Of a stretch of 64,000 nucleotides of DNA, positions 53,689 through 62,298 are shown one piece after another. The DNA is taken from positions 124,001 through 188,000 of the forward strand of contig NZ_WNXC01000002.1 in NCBI RefSeq assembly GCF_014172405.1, in the 5' to 3' direction. The notes beneath the pieces are model-generated. The model saw only the letters and a program-made list of their open reading frames with translations, did no database searches and was not told the DNA's origin. How positions within the stretch are numbered: the stretch's first letter is position 1; the number at the start of each line of letters is the position of its first letter. The stretch comes from Pedobacter gandavensis (GTDB lineage: Bacteria; Bacteroidota; Bacteroidia; Sphingobacteriales; Sphingobacteriaceae). The translations under genes were made by a program, and so were the position numbers.

Positions 53689-55632
53689 TTAATTGACAGG
53701 CCAGTCTGACGGTATCAACTTGTCATTGGCAATCTTTGGCCACTGGTACTTAGTCGTCTTTTTATATTCCTCGTGATAGCTTAAATAGGCATGTTCTAAG
53801 ACAATAACTTGGAGACCATCTTGACTTGCAACCTGAGCGAAAATAAAATTAAAATGTCTTTCCAATGCTGAGCTGTCATCATCACTGTTTGCAATTTCAT
53901 TTAAATCAGACTCCTCACTTTCCGTTTTGTTTGAATAATACGGCCTGCTGATCTGATCCAGTATGAGAAGTCCGGGTACAGATGATTGCTTCTCAGCCAG
54001 AAATCTTTGAAATGCAAAGGCAAACGAAAGATGAAGACTTAGGTAATTCTCATCGGAGCCAATATTTTCAAATTGGGTTTTTATCTGAGTCTCTGAATCA
54101 GTTATCACCAACTTAGGCTGTTTAGAGAAAAAGTCTACATCGCAGGTTTCTATTGGTATGCCCTTTGGGAGTTCCTTAAGATTAGCCGTGGTATATTTTG
54201 AAATTTTTCTTTCAGCCAGAGCAATTCTCTCCTCCTTTTGGCTTTTACCGTATTTCTTAGTTATTTGTTCAATGTCCTCATTATATTCATTGAGTTTTTT
54301 CTGATCAAACGCTTCTACTGTGCTATGGTTATCCAGAAAATAAGAAATCCTACCAATAACACGTGTAATTCTCTGGTTTAGCACCAAATGCTTTTGGGCA
54401 ACGTCAGACTCTTTGATAAGGTTACGGATATCAGCATCAGTTTTATTGATACTTGTCTGTAATGTTTCAATCTGGGTGTCCATTTCTTTAACAAATCCAT
54501 TTATCGATGGTCTGTGTTGTTTAACAACATTTTTTTCACGTTTCAGCTCTACGATAGAATTTTCAATGAGCTTTGAAAGTTCATTCGGTTCTGTAAAATC
54601 TGAGCTACAGACTGGGCACTTTTCTTCGGTATGCTGGAAGAACTTACCAAGATCAAGCTTCGATATCTGCTTATCAACTACAGAATCATACTCAGACGTG
54701 GTTGTATTTATCTGTAATGCAGCAGTTTTCTTCCTTCGAAGTGCATTCAACTGATTTAACTCAGACATCTTAGTCTGCTGCAATGCCTTCACCATATCCT
54801 CATTTTCAAAATTAACTGCCCGGTATTCCCAATTTGTTAAATTCTTCAAATCATCTATAAGCTTCTCTTTTGATGCACCATTGATTTCATCAGTCATCTG
54901 ATATAAACCAACTTGAGAAGCCTCTGCCAAAAGTGATCTACATTTTTCTAAAAGATCGACCTGGTGCTGTTCAAACAAGATTTTTTTCTTCTCTTCATTT
55001 TCCACACCCTTTTTTAGTCCCCTCAATCTGTTCAAGGCTTCAAGTTCATCAAGATCAATTGCCCCCAAAAAGTAAGGTAATGAATCAACAATTCGCTTAG
55101 ATGCATTTGGATCGTCAAGACCATACATCAAAGTTGTATCTGAGATTATGATATTTTTATCCAGATACATGAACGGGGTAATCTGCCGAATAGAAATTTT
55201 ATTGATGTTAAATACATTATCCGTTTGGTTCACCTCTTTAAATCCAAAGAGGTTCTCTATAAGTCCTTTTACCTCTTCAATATTGCCTGAACCGTTCAGC
55301 CCGCCCGCAGAATCTGGCAATTCCACATCAGAACCGTACTCAAAATACATATTTCCTGATGCCTTGCCGGTTCTGGAGAGTTCTCTGGCAACAATAAATG
55401 CTGTTGTGCCATCTGACCATCTCGTAGCGATATGGGTTACGCGAGCAGATACAAATGCTGGGATATTACACGTTGAAGATCCCAGGCAATAATCAATGGC
55501 ACTGATTACCGCTGATTTGCCTGTATTTGATGCACCTGTAATAATAGTTACATCGTTCACATTGAACTCTATCGTCCGACAAAGATCATTCTTACTATAA
55601 AAAGCCAAGTGGCTGATATTCCATCTACTCAT
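53689..55632 (-). CDS. ABC-3C system ATPase (SMC-like, DUF3732)
   Basis: This is an ABC/SMC-type ATPase of the three-component ABC systems implicated in prokaryotic conflict. The Walker A is GASNTGKS (33-40). Central coiled coils carry a Rad50-like hook with CPVC at 339-342. A signature-like stretch is GSDENYLSLHLS (525-536). Walker B is LLILDQ (555-560), and VLEHA is at about 611-615. It is 647 aa. It is the last gene of a tight operon: its start overlaps the middle gene by 4 bp. Confidence 0.85.
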   Translation of the reverse strand: MSRWNISHLAFYSKNDLCRTIEFNVNDVTIITGASNTGKSAVISAIDYCLGSSTCNIPAFVSARVTHIATRWSDGTTAFIVARELSRTGKASGNMYFEYGSDVELPDSAGGLNGSGNIEEVKGLIENLFGFKEVNQTDNVFNINKISIRQITPFMYLDKNIIISDTTLMYGLDDPNASKRIVDSLPYFLGAIDLDELEALNRLRGLKKGVENEEKKKILFEQHQVDLLEKCRSLLAEASQVGLYQMTDEINGASKEKLIDDLKNLTNWEYRAVNFENEDMVKALQQTKMSELNQLNALRRKKTAALQINTTTSEYDSVVDKQISKLDLGKFFQHTEEKCPVCSSDFTEPNELSKLIENSIVELKREKNVVKQHRPSINGFVKEMDTQIETLQTSINKTDADIRNLIKESDVAQKHLVLNQRITRVIGRISYFLDNHSTVEAFDQKKLNEYNEDIEQITKKYGKSQKEERIALAERKISKYTTANLKELPKGIPIETCDVDFFSKQPKLVITDSETQIKTQFENIGSDENYLSLHLSFAFAFQRFLAEKQSSVPGLLILDQISRPYYSNKTESEESDLNEIANSDDDSSALERHFNFIFAQVASQDGLQVIVLEHAYLSYHEEYKKTTKYQWPKIANDKLIPSDWPVN

Positions 55633-56105
55633 ACTTCTAGACCCAAATGGTTAAATACTGTTTTAGTTGATTTTATCTGGCCGATCCAATTTCCCAATCT
55701 TTTTGAGTTCTTAAAAAATCTGCCCAATGTTGCTGATGTATAAAAATTAGCTGCATTTTGTTGGAGCGCCCACAATCGGCCTTTGTCATCAATTTTTATA
55801 GTTTTCCTAGCAATACCATAAGATATAGCAGGCTGGATATATTCCATTGATTCATTAATTCTGCTATTGAGGTTTACAACGATGGCAGGATTTTGCTTCA
55901 CCCAGGAATAGAATCCGGTTCTTATGTTCGTTCCATCAAATGTGGCATCCAGATCACCTGACAGGATTATCGGAATTGGAAGTACCGCCAAGGCAAATGG
56001 CACCCCTCCTTCGGCCTCGTTATTATAACCTTCAATAAAACTTAGTAACACTAGGGATAGAAACGCCGGATTAGTCGCGGCAAAAACGTCAACGCTTTTA
56101 TTCAT
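55629..56105 (-). CDS. ABC-3C system middle component
   Basis: This is a 158-aa protein in the middle slot of the three-component ABC operon. N-terminal text NPAFLSLVLLSFIEGYN matches the helical start of middle-component families, followed by FALAVLPIPIILSGD. It overlaps both neighbours, by 8 bp and 4 bp. Its role is structural or adaptor, as known from comparative work on these systems; the exact subclass is not determined here. Confidence 0.75.
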   Translation of the reverse strand: MNKSVDVFAATNPAFLSLVLLSFIEGYNNEAEGGVPFALAVLPIPIILSGDLDATFDGTNIRTGFYSWVKQNPAIVVNLNSRINESMEYIQPAISYGIARKTIKIDDKGRLWALQQNAANFYTSATLGRFFKNSKRLGNWIGQIKSTKTVFNHLGLEV

Positions 56106-57339
56106 CTGTATCGGTATTTAAGAGCGTTTGAAAATCGCAATGCCAGCCCACTTTTTTTCCTGAAGATAGCATCTGGTAACTTCCCCTTATCAGATCTGGA
56201 TTGTCATACGATTTGGATATTTTACTAACCTGTTGGTGTGCCTCATTATGCGTCCAGTCCAACAGTAATCTGCCTTCTTCTTTAATCTGATCTTCCGAGC
56301 AACTATTTTTCTTATCTACTATCTCACCAAACTTATAGGACCACTCTTGAATGAGCGACTCATCATATTTTTCGAGCTTCTTCGCAGCAGGAAGATTGTC
56401 ACCTATCCATTTCTCCCGTTGAATACGTGCTCGGATCTCAGTTTGATATGACCTCTTTACTTGTGTCTTGCTCGCTTCGATGAGCTCCAATTGCTTTTTC
56501 TGAACAGGATGCGGACTAACAATTGGTGGTATCTCCAAATCTGACAAATCATCCGTAAAACCATCATTATAGAGTTCTGCTCCTTTCCGGCTGATAAACT
56601 CCTGTAATTCTGACTGGTACATACATTGATGCCGCTCGCCAGTTAAGGACTGAACTGCCTGTCTATCCCACCACTCCAAAATCCGTTCAGCCAGCGACTG
56701 TTGGATTTTAGTATCTGTAGTCGGCCTAATCCTTTTTAAAACTTCATCAGTTGCCTTGGCAACAGTGAACGATTCGGTTTTCATCCTGATATTTTTCAAA
56801 AGCGTTTTGCGCTGTTGAGATGAGAGAGCGAGAAATGCCTGACAGCCTTTATACTTTTTTGCAAATGGTAAATCAGCTTCCTTTTCTCCCCTTGACAACT
56901 TACTTACGTTTTCAGTGGATACATCATTTCTTTTATCCATCACACGCTTTGCTTCTGCAATTAATTCTGTTTCAAGCTTAGCTCTTGATGAACTGTTATT
57001 CAACAACACTTTTAGTTCACTTCCGGAATCCAATGTTGCAACGGTAGAAAGCGTAAAAATCCCATCGCTGGCGTTATTTGTACTTAGGTAATCACACCAG
57101 ACTTTTAATGTCCTCCACAAATCATCGCTTTTTATTGAAATGATTGTATCCTCACTGACAGAGTGCTTCAATTGATGTAATTCTTTTTTTGAACCGTCAC
57201 TCAAAAACACATCATCGAACGTCTCAATACTTACATAAGCACCTGGATTTTTGGAATCAAATAGAGTTACAAAAGCATAAATGGCTTGATAGTAGTAACC
57301 GAGAGCTGGCCCTACGGCTTGATGACTAACTGTACTCAT
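56098..57339 (-). CDS. ABC-3C system effector subunit with nuclease-like domain
   Basis: The N-terminal part resembles the DUF4297/Cap4-type nuclease fold: GYYYQAIYAFVTLF, then SIETFDDVFL (Glu39, Asp42/43) and ELHQLKHSV (Gln56-x-Lys58), a restriction-endonuclease-like active site. The remaining 300 residues are helical with an ABC-3C C-terminal-type region, ending GWHCDFQTLLNTD. It is 413 aa. It is the first gene of the operon, 151 bp downstream of the Shedu gene. Cleavage of invading DNA on ATPase activation is the likely model. Confidence 0.75.
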   Translation of the reverse strand: MSTVSHQAVGPALGYYYQAIYAFVTLFDSKNPGAYVSIETFDDVFLSDGSKKELHQLKHSVSEDTIISIKSDDLWRTLKVWCDYLSTNNASDGIFTLSTVATLDSGSELKVLLNNSSSRAKLETELIAEAKRVMDKRNDVSTENVSKLSRGEKEADLPFAKKYKGCQAFLALSSQQRKTLLKNIRMKTESFTVAKATDEVLKRIRPTTDTKIQQSLAERILEWWDRQAVQSLTGERHQCMYQSELQEFISRKGAELYNDGFTDDLSDLEIPPIVSPHPVQKKQLELIEASKTQVKRSYQTEIRARIQREKWIGDNLPAAKKLEKYDESLIQEWSYKFGEIVDKKNSCSEDQIKEEGRLLLDWTHNEAHQQVSKISKSYDNPDLIRGSYQMLSSGKKVGWHCDFQTLLNTDTDE

Positions 57340-57490
57340 AGTTTATTTCACGACTACACATATTCATTGTTAATTTAAATGAAACTAAAGTAAAGAAAAT
57401 TTCACAACTTTCCGTCTTTATGGTTTAGATTCATTTTTCTTGGCGATAGGTTCATTATAGCTAAAACATCTTATCCCAACAATCCGTATA

Positions 57491-58705
57491 TTATTTAACA
57501 ACTCCATCCTCTGTATGCCTGACGATGTGTAATGCCCGTTGATATAGTTCATCAAATGTTATGATTTCAATCCGGGACAATCCTTGCCTGAACATTTCGA
57601 AAGACGAATATTTTTCTTCGTTAATCCCATGCTCGGTTTCAAATTCATTTAAGCTTCCTATAACTATAAAGGCCTTTGGCGAGTATAAGAAGATTTTTTC
57701 GCCTGTAGGATTTCCGTGATCGTCTTTTATTTCAGTTTTAGTTGCAATCTTCGCAACAGACTTTTGAATAGTACGCTGCACTTGTGATATCGCACCGGTC
57801 AGCTCTTCAGAGACCTGCCAACTTTCAGGTCTATATGGGGTTCTAACATTTTTTAGGAGCTGGGTTTTGTGTGTCTTTATTTCTGCAAAACAGAAACTCT
57901 CAATCACTCCCTTTGTTTTTAGCAATGCGTCAATACGTTTCCCTGAACTGTTGAAATCCGAGCCGGAGACAACTTGCTCCAATTTTTCATTATCTAAAGA
58001 AGTATTAAAAACATAATTTAAACCATAACCGAAAATCCAATTGTTTTTTTCAAAGAATTTTTGCCATAAACCTTCATTTCCTACTTTATATTTCGTTTTG
58101 AGATCTTCAAAATAATCCACTTCATTCAGAAGTCTCGAAAATATTTCCAATTGTCTTTTCCTATAACCTAAAGCGACAATATCCTCACTGGTTAATTCGC
58201 TAGAAAGGAATTGTAATAATACTGCCTGATGTTCAAGGACAAAAGCCAAAATACCTTCTTTGGAATTTAGCACATGATCTAGCTCCTTATCCTTAATGCT
58301 ACTTGCAGATTCACCAATAATTGGCAGGTAGCTTAGATTATAAATAAAGTCATATAAAATGCCTATTTCCTCACCCACAAATGAAAAAGAAGTTTCATGT
58401 GGTTTCCCTGAAGGAGTTGTGTAGCGTTGGAATGTCACGACCGTCACACCGCGACTTTCTTCAAAAACAGTTGCTCGAATTTCCTGACGACCTTTATCTG
58501 TTTTCCTTACGACAATCTCATCTTTGACTTGCGCAAACGTATATTGCACTTCAGAGTCAATTACCTTAGAAATAACTCGTTGATTATCTTCAAACACCTC
58601 TTTACTGCCACCCTTATAATCTGGTACAATTCGGTATTGAGGAAAGGCCTTGCTGATATAAGTTTTATCGGCCAACTTATTATCATGAATTATTTTGTTA
58701 TCCAT
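57491..58705 (-). CDS. Shedu-type (SduA, DUF4263) nuclease
   Basis: This is a 404-aa single-gene anti-phage nuclease candidate. The C-terminal DUF4263 domain shows LWQKFFEKNNWIFGYGLNYVF (212-233), RIDALL with Asp259, and FAEIKTHK with Glu275 and Lys277: a PD-(D/E)xK active site. The N-terminal 190 residues are a variable sensor-like part. It sits upstream of the ABC-3C operon and may be transcribed with it (151-bp gap). Shedu systems are known to restrict phages and plasmids. Confidence 0.85.
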   Translation of the reverse strand: MDNKIIHDNKLADKTYISKAFPQYRIVPDYKGGSKEVFEDNQRVISKVIDSEVQYTFAQVKDEIVVRKTDKGRQEIRATVFEESRGVTVVTFQRYTTPSGKPHETSFSFVGEEIGILYDFIYNLSYLPIIGESASSIKDKELDHVLNSKEGILAFVLEHQAVLLQFLSSELTSEDIVALGYRKRQLEIFSRLLNEVDYFEDLKTKYKVGNEGLWQKFFEKNNWIFGYGLNYVFNTSLDNEKLEQVVSGSDFNSSGKRIDALLKTKGVIESFCFAEIKTHKTQLLKNVRTPYRPESWQVSEELTGAISQVQRTIQKSVAKIATKTEIKDDHGNPTGEKIFLYSPKAFIVIGSLNEFETEHGINEEKYSSFEMFRQGLSRIEIITFDELYQRALHIVRHTEDGVVK

Positions 58706-58801
58706 AGATCGTTAAATGCAAACTAAGGTAAACAATAATATACTACTCCTGAAAACACTAAAACGACCAGAAGCTTTCAGGATTTCCATTGTTGATAAAA
58801 A

Positions 58802-58839
58802 AAAACACAAGACCGATACCTTTGGTTCGGACTTGTGTT
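58802..58839 (-). terminator. intrinsic terminator
   Basis: A stem of AAACACAAG and CCGA with one mismatched pair closes a loop near TACCTTTGG. On the minus strand it is followed by a T-run at 58795-58803. It ends the transcript of the 388-aa gene. Confidence 0.85.
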
Positions 58840-58858
58840 TCAAATTACTAGTAAAGAA

Positions 58859-60025
58859 TTAAGAAATTACCTTTGGATTTAGCAAACCAAAATCTCTATT
58901 AGCCAGTGCAATAGGAACCAATTCTAATACCCTAGAGTTAATTTCCGCTACCCCCCAGTCGTTCAGTACTGACAAACAATTTTTTACTGTGATATTGTTA
59001 TTGTGATATGGGGCAGTACCATCATGAAAATAAAACTCACTATCGTCATGAGGAACATAAATATCTGGATCTATTGGCATAACGACACCATCAGACGACC
59101 TATCCCAGATTGGACAATAATCACGGTTAAACAATACCTCGCGACCGTCGGCACACTTCCATTTACCGTATGGAAGATACAACCTCATTGGTTTAAAGTC
59201 CGCAATATCTAATTGCTTTCGAAGTACGCTGACTTCATGACGCCCATAAACAAAGCGCCCCCCATCGGAATAACCTTCGACAGTCTGTCGTTGGATATCG
59301 TGATTGAATACGATCCCAATCTTTTTAGTTCTACCCAAACGGACAAATGTTCCAACCGGTACTCGACCCTTGAGACGATTTGCCCCCGGTACTTTGACAG
59401 GCCAATTTTCTAATGCTTTTGCAGCCTGCTGGAATCGTTGATGAAGTTTTTCTAACGGTTTACAATCATGATAAGACTGATCTATTATTGCCTTTGCATT
59501 CCTAAGAAACCTTTTTAACTCTGCTTGACGACTTAGCGATGGTTTAGTTTCACAAGGTAAAAGCGTAGTTTTACCGTAATAGATCTCGTTAAATTCTGCA
59601 TTGGCCAATTGTTCTTCACTATACTCACAACCTAGCCAAGTATCCAAGACACTATGAATTTCTTGTAAGTGGTTTTTCGCGCGTTTGTGATATTCGGTTG
59701 CATCCAACAAAACCTGCAATAAATCGCCAACCTGAGCATGATTACGAACAGTCATCTTTGTATTGGGGTGTTGCCCAATAATTGCCCCAGTCATAAAATT
59801 GTGATAATTTAATATTTCAGGCACCGGTGTTTTAGGCCTGCGAATTGCAACTTTTGGACGTTGGGTAGGCTTAGTTTTTTTAACAAAACTATCCCAATCA
59901 ACACAGCCCTGCTCCTTTGCAAGCAGATTTAATGCTTCGGTATGAGATACACCTAGCTCTTTTTTTAAAGTTTTAGCTTTACGCTTAAAAAATGTGGCAC
60001 TATGGCCAGTGGCTTTGATTTTCAT
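58859..60025 (-). CDS. hypothetical protein beside the integrase, 388 aa
   Basis: The first 50 residues (KRKAKTLKKELGVSHTEALNLLAKEQGCVDWDSFVK) resemble a small helical N-terminal motif found on some mobile-element proteins (DUF5623-like start). The body has a conserved-looking FVRLGRTKKIGIVFNHDIQRQ segment and a Trp/Asp-rich C-terminal part (VLFNRDYCPIWDRSSDGVVMPIDPD). It is soluble with no signal. Codon use looks more GC-rich than its neighbours. It is separated by its own terminator and hairpins. No function is proposed. Confidence 0.6.
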   Translation of the reverse strand: MKIKATGHSATFFKRKAKTLKKELGVSHTEALNLLAKEQGCVDWDSFVKKTKPTQRPKVAIRRPKTPVPEILNYHNFMTGAIIGQHPNTKMTVRNHAQVGDLLQVLLDATEYHKRAKNHLQEIHSVLDTWLGCEYSEEQLANAEFNEIYYGKTTLLPCETKPSLSRQAELKRFLRNAKAIIDQSYHDCKPLEKLHQRFQQAAKALENWPVKVPGANRLKGRVPVGTFVRLGRTKKIGIVFNHDIQRQTVEGYSDGGRFVYGRHEVSVLRKQLDIADFKPMRLYLPYGKWKCADGREVLFNRDYCPIWDRSSDGVVMPIDPDIYVPHDDSEFYFHDGTAPYHNNNITVKNCLSVLNDWGVAEINSRVLELVPIALANRDFGLLNPKVIS

Positions 60026-60054
60026 CGTTACTCCTCCTCCCGCCAGAAAAACGT

Positions 60055-60142
60055 CATTCGCCTACCGCTCTTCGAAACGAGAATTGAGTTTCGATAATGG
60101 ATTTTGAATAACGGTGCTGATACAGCTTCACTAAGGCGAATG
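60055..60142. repeat. nested inverted repeats upstream of the 388-aa gene
   Basis: Outer arms CATTCGCCT (60055-60063) and AGGCGAATG (60134-60142) enclose TCGAAAC (60072-60078) and GTTTCGA (60088-60094). The stretch is between the gene at 60025 and the integrase. It could be a regulatory or recombination site. Confidence 0.6.
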
Positions 60143-60291
60143 GTAAGCTTCCGTTTAAAGCTTTAACCAAATATAGAAAAAAATCTAAACTTCAAAATGA
60201 AATAATTTTGAGATCCATAATAGAAAAGAAATACTTCTTTCCTGTTGATCTTTTATCGGGAATCTGATTATCTATTAAATGTTATCAAAAA

Positions 60292-61545
60292 TTAAACATT
60301 TTTCCATAGTTCGTGTTTCAATCGTTTCCTTAGATTTGACATATCATTTAGCACCTTTTTCTTTTTGACTTTAGAATATATCTGTGTTGTACGAATGCTT
60401 GCATGACCAAGCATGTGCGAAACGCTTTCCATTGGAACCCCATTCTCAAGTGTTACCGTAGTAGCAAAAGTATGCCTTGCCCAGTGAAATGTAATTACTT
60501 TATTAATATTTGCCGCCTTAGCAATAATTTTAAGGTGGCGATTTACCACTTGATTAGAAACAAAGGGGAAAGTTGTTCCACTTTCTTTTACAAACTGGTG
60601 GTTTTTATATCTCTTAATAATCTCCAGCGCTTCAGGCAATAATAACACATGAAATTTACGTTGAGTAAAGTTTCTATTTTTCTGTCGGATCATCTCAATC
60701 CAATCTTCCCCCTCACTATCTTTAACCAGATGCTTTTTAGCCAGACTGACCAAATCACAGTAAGCCAATCCAGTTAAACAAGAAAAGACAAAAAGATCAC
60801 GAGTGATCATCTCACTACTCTTTAAGCTATCAACTTCTCTGATGCGATTTAATTCTTCTATTTCGAGGCAGTCACGATCTTTATGTATTATTTTCCGTTC
60901 AAAATGAAGGAATGGCTGGTTCATTGTCCATCCGTTCTTCAAAGCAACTCCAAATACTTTCTTAAAGCGTTCCATGTGTTTCATAAGTGTATTGTTTCCA
61001 CACGGTTTCTGTCCCTTATCTGGCACACGATTAAGCATATATATACCAAAATCTGTAATAAACTTATTATCAATATTATCCAGATATATATCTTTCATTT
61101 TTCGTTTCTTTACCAAGAACTCCTGTAAATAGCGTTCAGTGGAAAAGTAATTTTTTAATGTACCCAGTTCTAGCAAACTGGCAAGCTCGACATTATGATA
61201 GTTCATCAAAAAATTTAAAGAACAGAGATCTTTATCTTTCCCTTCTACTCTTGCTTTTATCAATTCAGCATTCACGGCTTTATTTTCATGCCTAAGATCA
61301 TTGTAAGCGTTGTTGAAGTCGTTAATTAGAAGACGCATCTTTTCTCTTACCATTAATTCCTCTGCTCCATTACCTGAAAGCGTTTGTTTGCCCTGATTCC
61401 AAGTTGAGATATCCACCCGTTGTTTAGTTGAAATATCTGTAAATGCACCATCCACTGTAATTCTTGCGAATAGTGGGGCTTTTCCATTTTTAGCTTTGTC
61501 CTTTCTTAAGAAAAAAGAAACACTGAATGTGTGGGTACTTTTCAT
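60292..61545 (-). CDS. int: tyrosine integrase
   Basis: This is a site-specific recombinase driving integration and excision at tRNA-Pro. It has an N-terminal arm-binding domain (SFFLRKDKAKNGKAPLFARITVDG), a core-binding domain, and a catalytic domain with FSCLTGLAYCDLVSL (the first Arg is replaced here, as in many Bacteroidota integrases), HWARHTFAT with HxxR, LGHASIRTTQIYSKV with the nucleophile Tyr. It is 417 aa. It is next to the intact tRNA and transcribed away from it, the standard layout. Confidence 0.93.
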   Translation of the reverse strand: MKSTHTFSVSFFLRKDKAKNGKAPLFARITVDGAFTDISTKQRVDISTWNQGKQTLSGNGAEELMVREKMRLLINDFNNAYNDLRHENKAVNAELIKARVEGKDKDLCSLNFLMNYHNVELASLLELGTLKNYFSTERYLQEFLVKKRKMKDIYLDNIDNKFITDFGIYMLNRVPDKGQKPCGNNTLMKHMERFKKVFGVALKNGWTMNQPFLHFERKIIHKDRDCLEIEELNRIREVDSLKSSEMITRDLFVFSCLTGLAYCDLVSLAKKHLVKDSEGEDWIEMIRQKNRNFTQRKFHVLLLPEALEIIKRYKNHQFVKESGTTFPFVSNQVVNRHLKIIAKAANINKVITFHWARHTFATTVTLENGVPMESVSHMLGHASIRTTQIYSKVKKKKVLNDMSNLRKRLKHELWKNV

Positions 61546-61568
61546 GCTTTAAACTGTTTTAAGCCCGT

Positions 61569-61586
61569 TTATGCCCTTTTATGCCC
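61569..61586. repeat. two tandem TTATGCCC motifs, right end
   Basis: TTATGCCC at 61569-61576 and 61579-61586 is the inverse of GGGCATAA, the end of the 21-bp terminal repeats. The 10-bp spacing puts both on the same helix face. They are likely extra integrase or excisionase binding sites between the int start and the right end. Confidence 0.55.
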
Positions 61587-61703
61587 CCTCACATTTTTTG
61601 TTAAAATCAGAGGCAAAATTTAGTAGCAAAAAAGGCGGTAAAATAAAAAACTCAAACAGTGATTTTTACTTTTTATCGAAGGACAATTATAGCTGAAAAA
61701 AAC

Positions 61704-61724
61704 AGGGTGTAGAATAGGGCATAA
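61704..61724 (+). repeat. terminal 21-bp repeat, right copy (putative integrase arm site)
   Basis: This is the right copy of the 21-bp repeat, one mismatch from 5856-5876. It lies 101 bp inside the right att core. The direct orientation at both ends is expected for arm-type sites of a circular attP. Confidence 0.7.
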
Positions 61725-61770
61725 AAACCTTGATATTCTTTGTTTTTCTTTGATATGACTAAAACGAAAA

Positions 61771-61805
61771 AACCCCCTAAATAGTGATATTTAGAGGGTT
61801 TTTGA
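61771..61805. terminator. terminator for the tRNA transcript, supplied by the element
   Basis: A near-perfect stem (AACCC..CTAAATA / TATTTAG.GGGTT) with A and T runs lies between the arm site and the right att core, so it belongs to the element. It replaces the host terminator displaced to 5741-5764. Confidence 0.75.
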
Positions 61806-61825
61806 TAGAATTTGATTTCTATAAT

Positions 61826-61841
61826 GTCGGGGTGGCAGGAT
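61826..61841. other. att core at right end (tRNA-proximal)
   Basis: The same 16 bases as at 5783-5798. They overlap the 3' end of the intact tRNA-Pro gene, so integration preserves the tRNA sequence. Confidence 0.85.
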
Positions 61842-61900
61842 TCGAACCTACGACCTCCTGCTCCCAAAGCAGGCGCGATACCGGGCTACGCTACACCCCG
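61827..61900 (-). tRNA. tRNA-Pro(TGG), copy 1
   Basis: The gene is 74 nt without the CCA end. The acceptor arms are CGGGGTG and CACCCCG with discriminator A. The anticodon loop TTTGGGA gives TGG (Pro). The T arm GGTTCGAATCC is intact. Its 3' 15 bases lie in the att core. Confidence 0.95.
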
Positions 61901-61958
61901 AACTGGTATCAATCTTTTTTACTGGTCATTATAAAATTACTCTTCCAAGTAATTTGTG

Positions 61959-62032
61959 TCGGGGTGGCAGGATTCGAACCTACGACCTCCTGCTCCCAAA
62001 GCAGGCGCGATACCGGGCTACGCTACACCCCG
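61959..62032 (-). tRNA. tRNA-Pro(TGG), copy 2
   Basis: It is identical over 74 nt to copy 1 and lies 58 bp further right. The first about 11 bp upstream (AACTGGTATCA on the plus strand) are also shared, so the tandem pair arose by duplication. Confidence 0.95.
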
Positions 62033-62119
62033 AACTGGTATCATCTTTCTCCCTCTTTCGGAGGGTTGTAAAGAGACGAATTACTTTAGTGAAACTAAAT
62101 TTTCGTATTCTTTAATTCA

Positions 62120-62207
<88 letters not shown>

Positions 62208-62298
62208 TTTTCAATTAACTTTCCCGCTTTAAATAAAAACCGTTGCTGTTTTTCGGGATTGCAAATATAGGAAGATGATTGATAGTTCCAAAAAAAAA

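Larger units (their letters stand above)
5783..61841. mobile_element. integrative conjugative element in tRNA-Pro, about 56 kb
   Basis: The element is bounded by a 16-bp direct repeat identical to the 3' end of tRNA-Pro. It carries a tyrosine integrase beside the intact tRNA, a relaxase, a MobC-like protein, a VirD4-type coupling protein, TraE-F-G-J-K-L-M and RteC. This is the classic arrangement of a Bacteroidota ICE of the CTnDOT-like (type B) transfer class. No transposase, replication initiator or phage structural gene was seen. Cargo includes several defence-like modules and a SusCD/TlpA block. The extent is inferred from the repeats and gene content; an empty-site comparison would prove it. 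Confidence 0.88.

Noticed and set aside
61784..62071. Frames running through the tRNA genes
   Set aside because: They are translations of tRNA-Pro sequence on the opposite strand.
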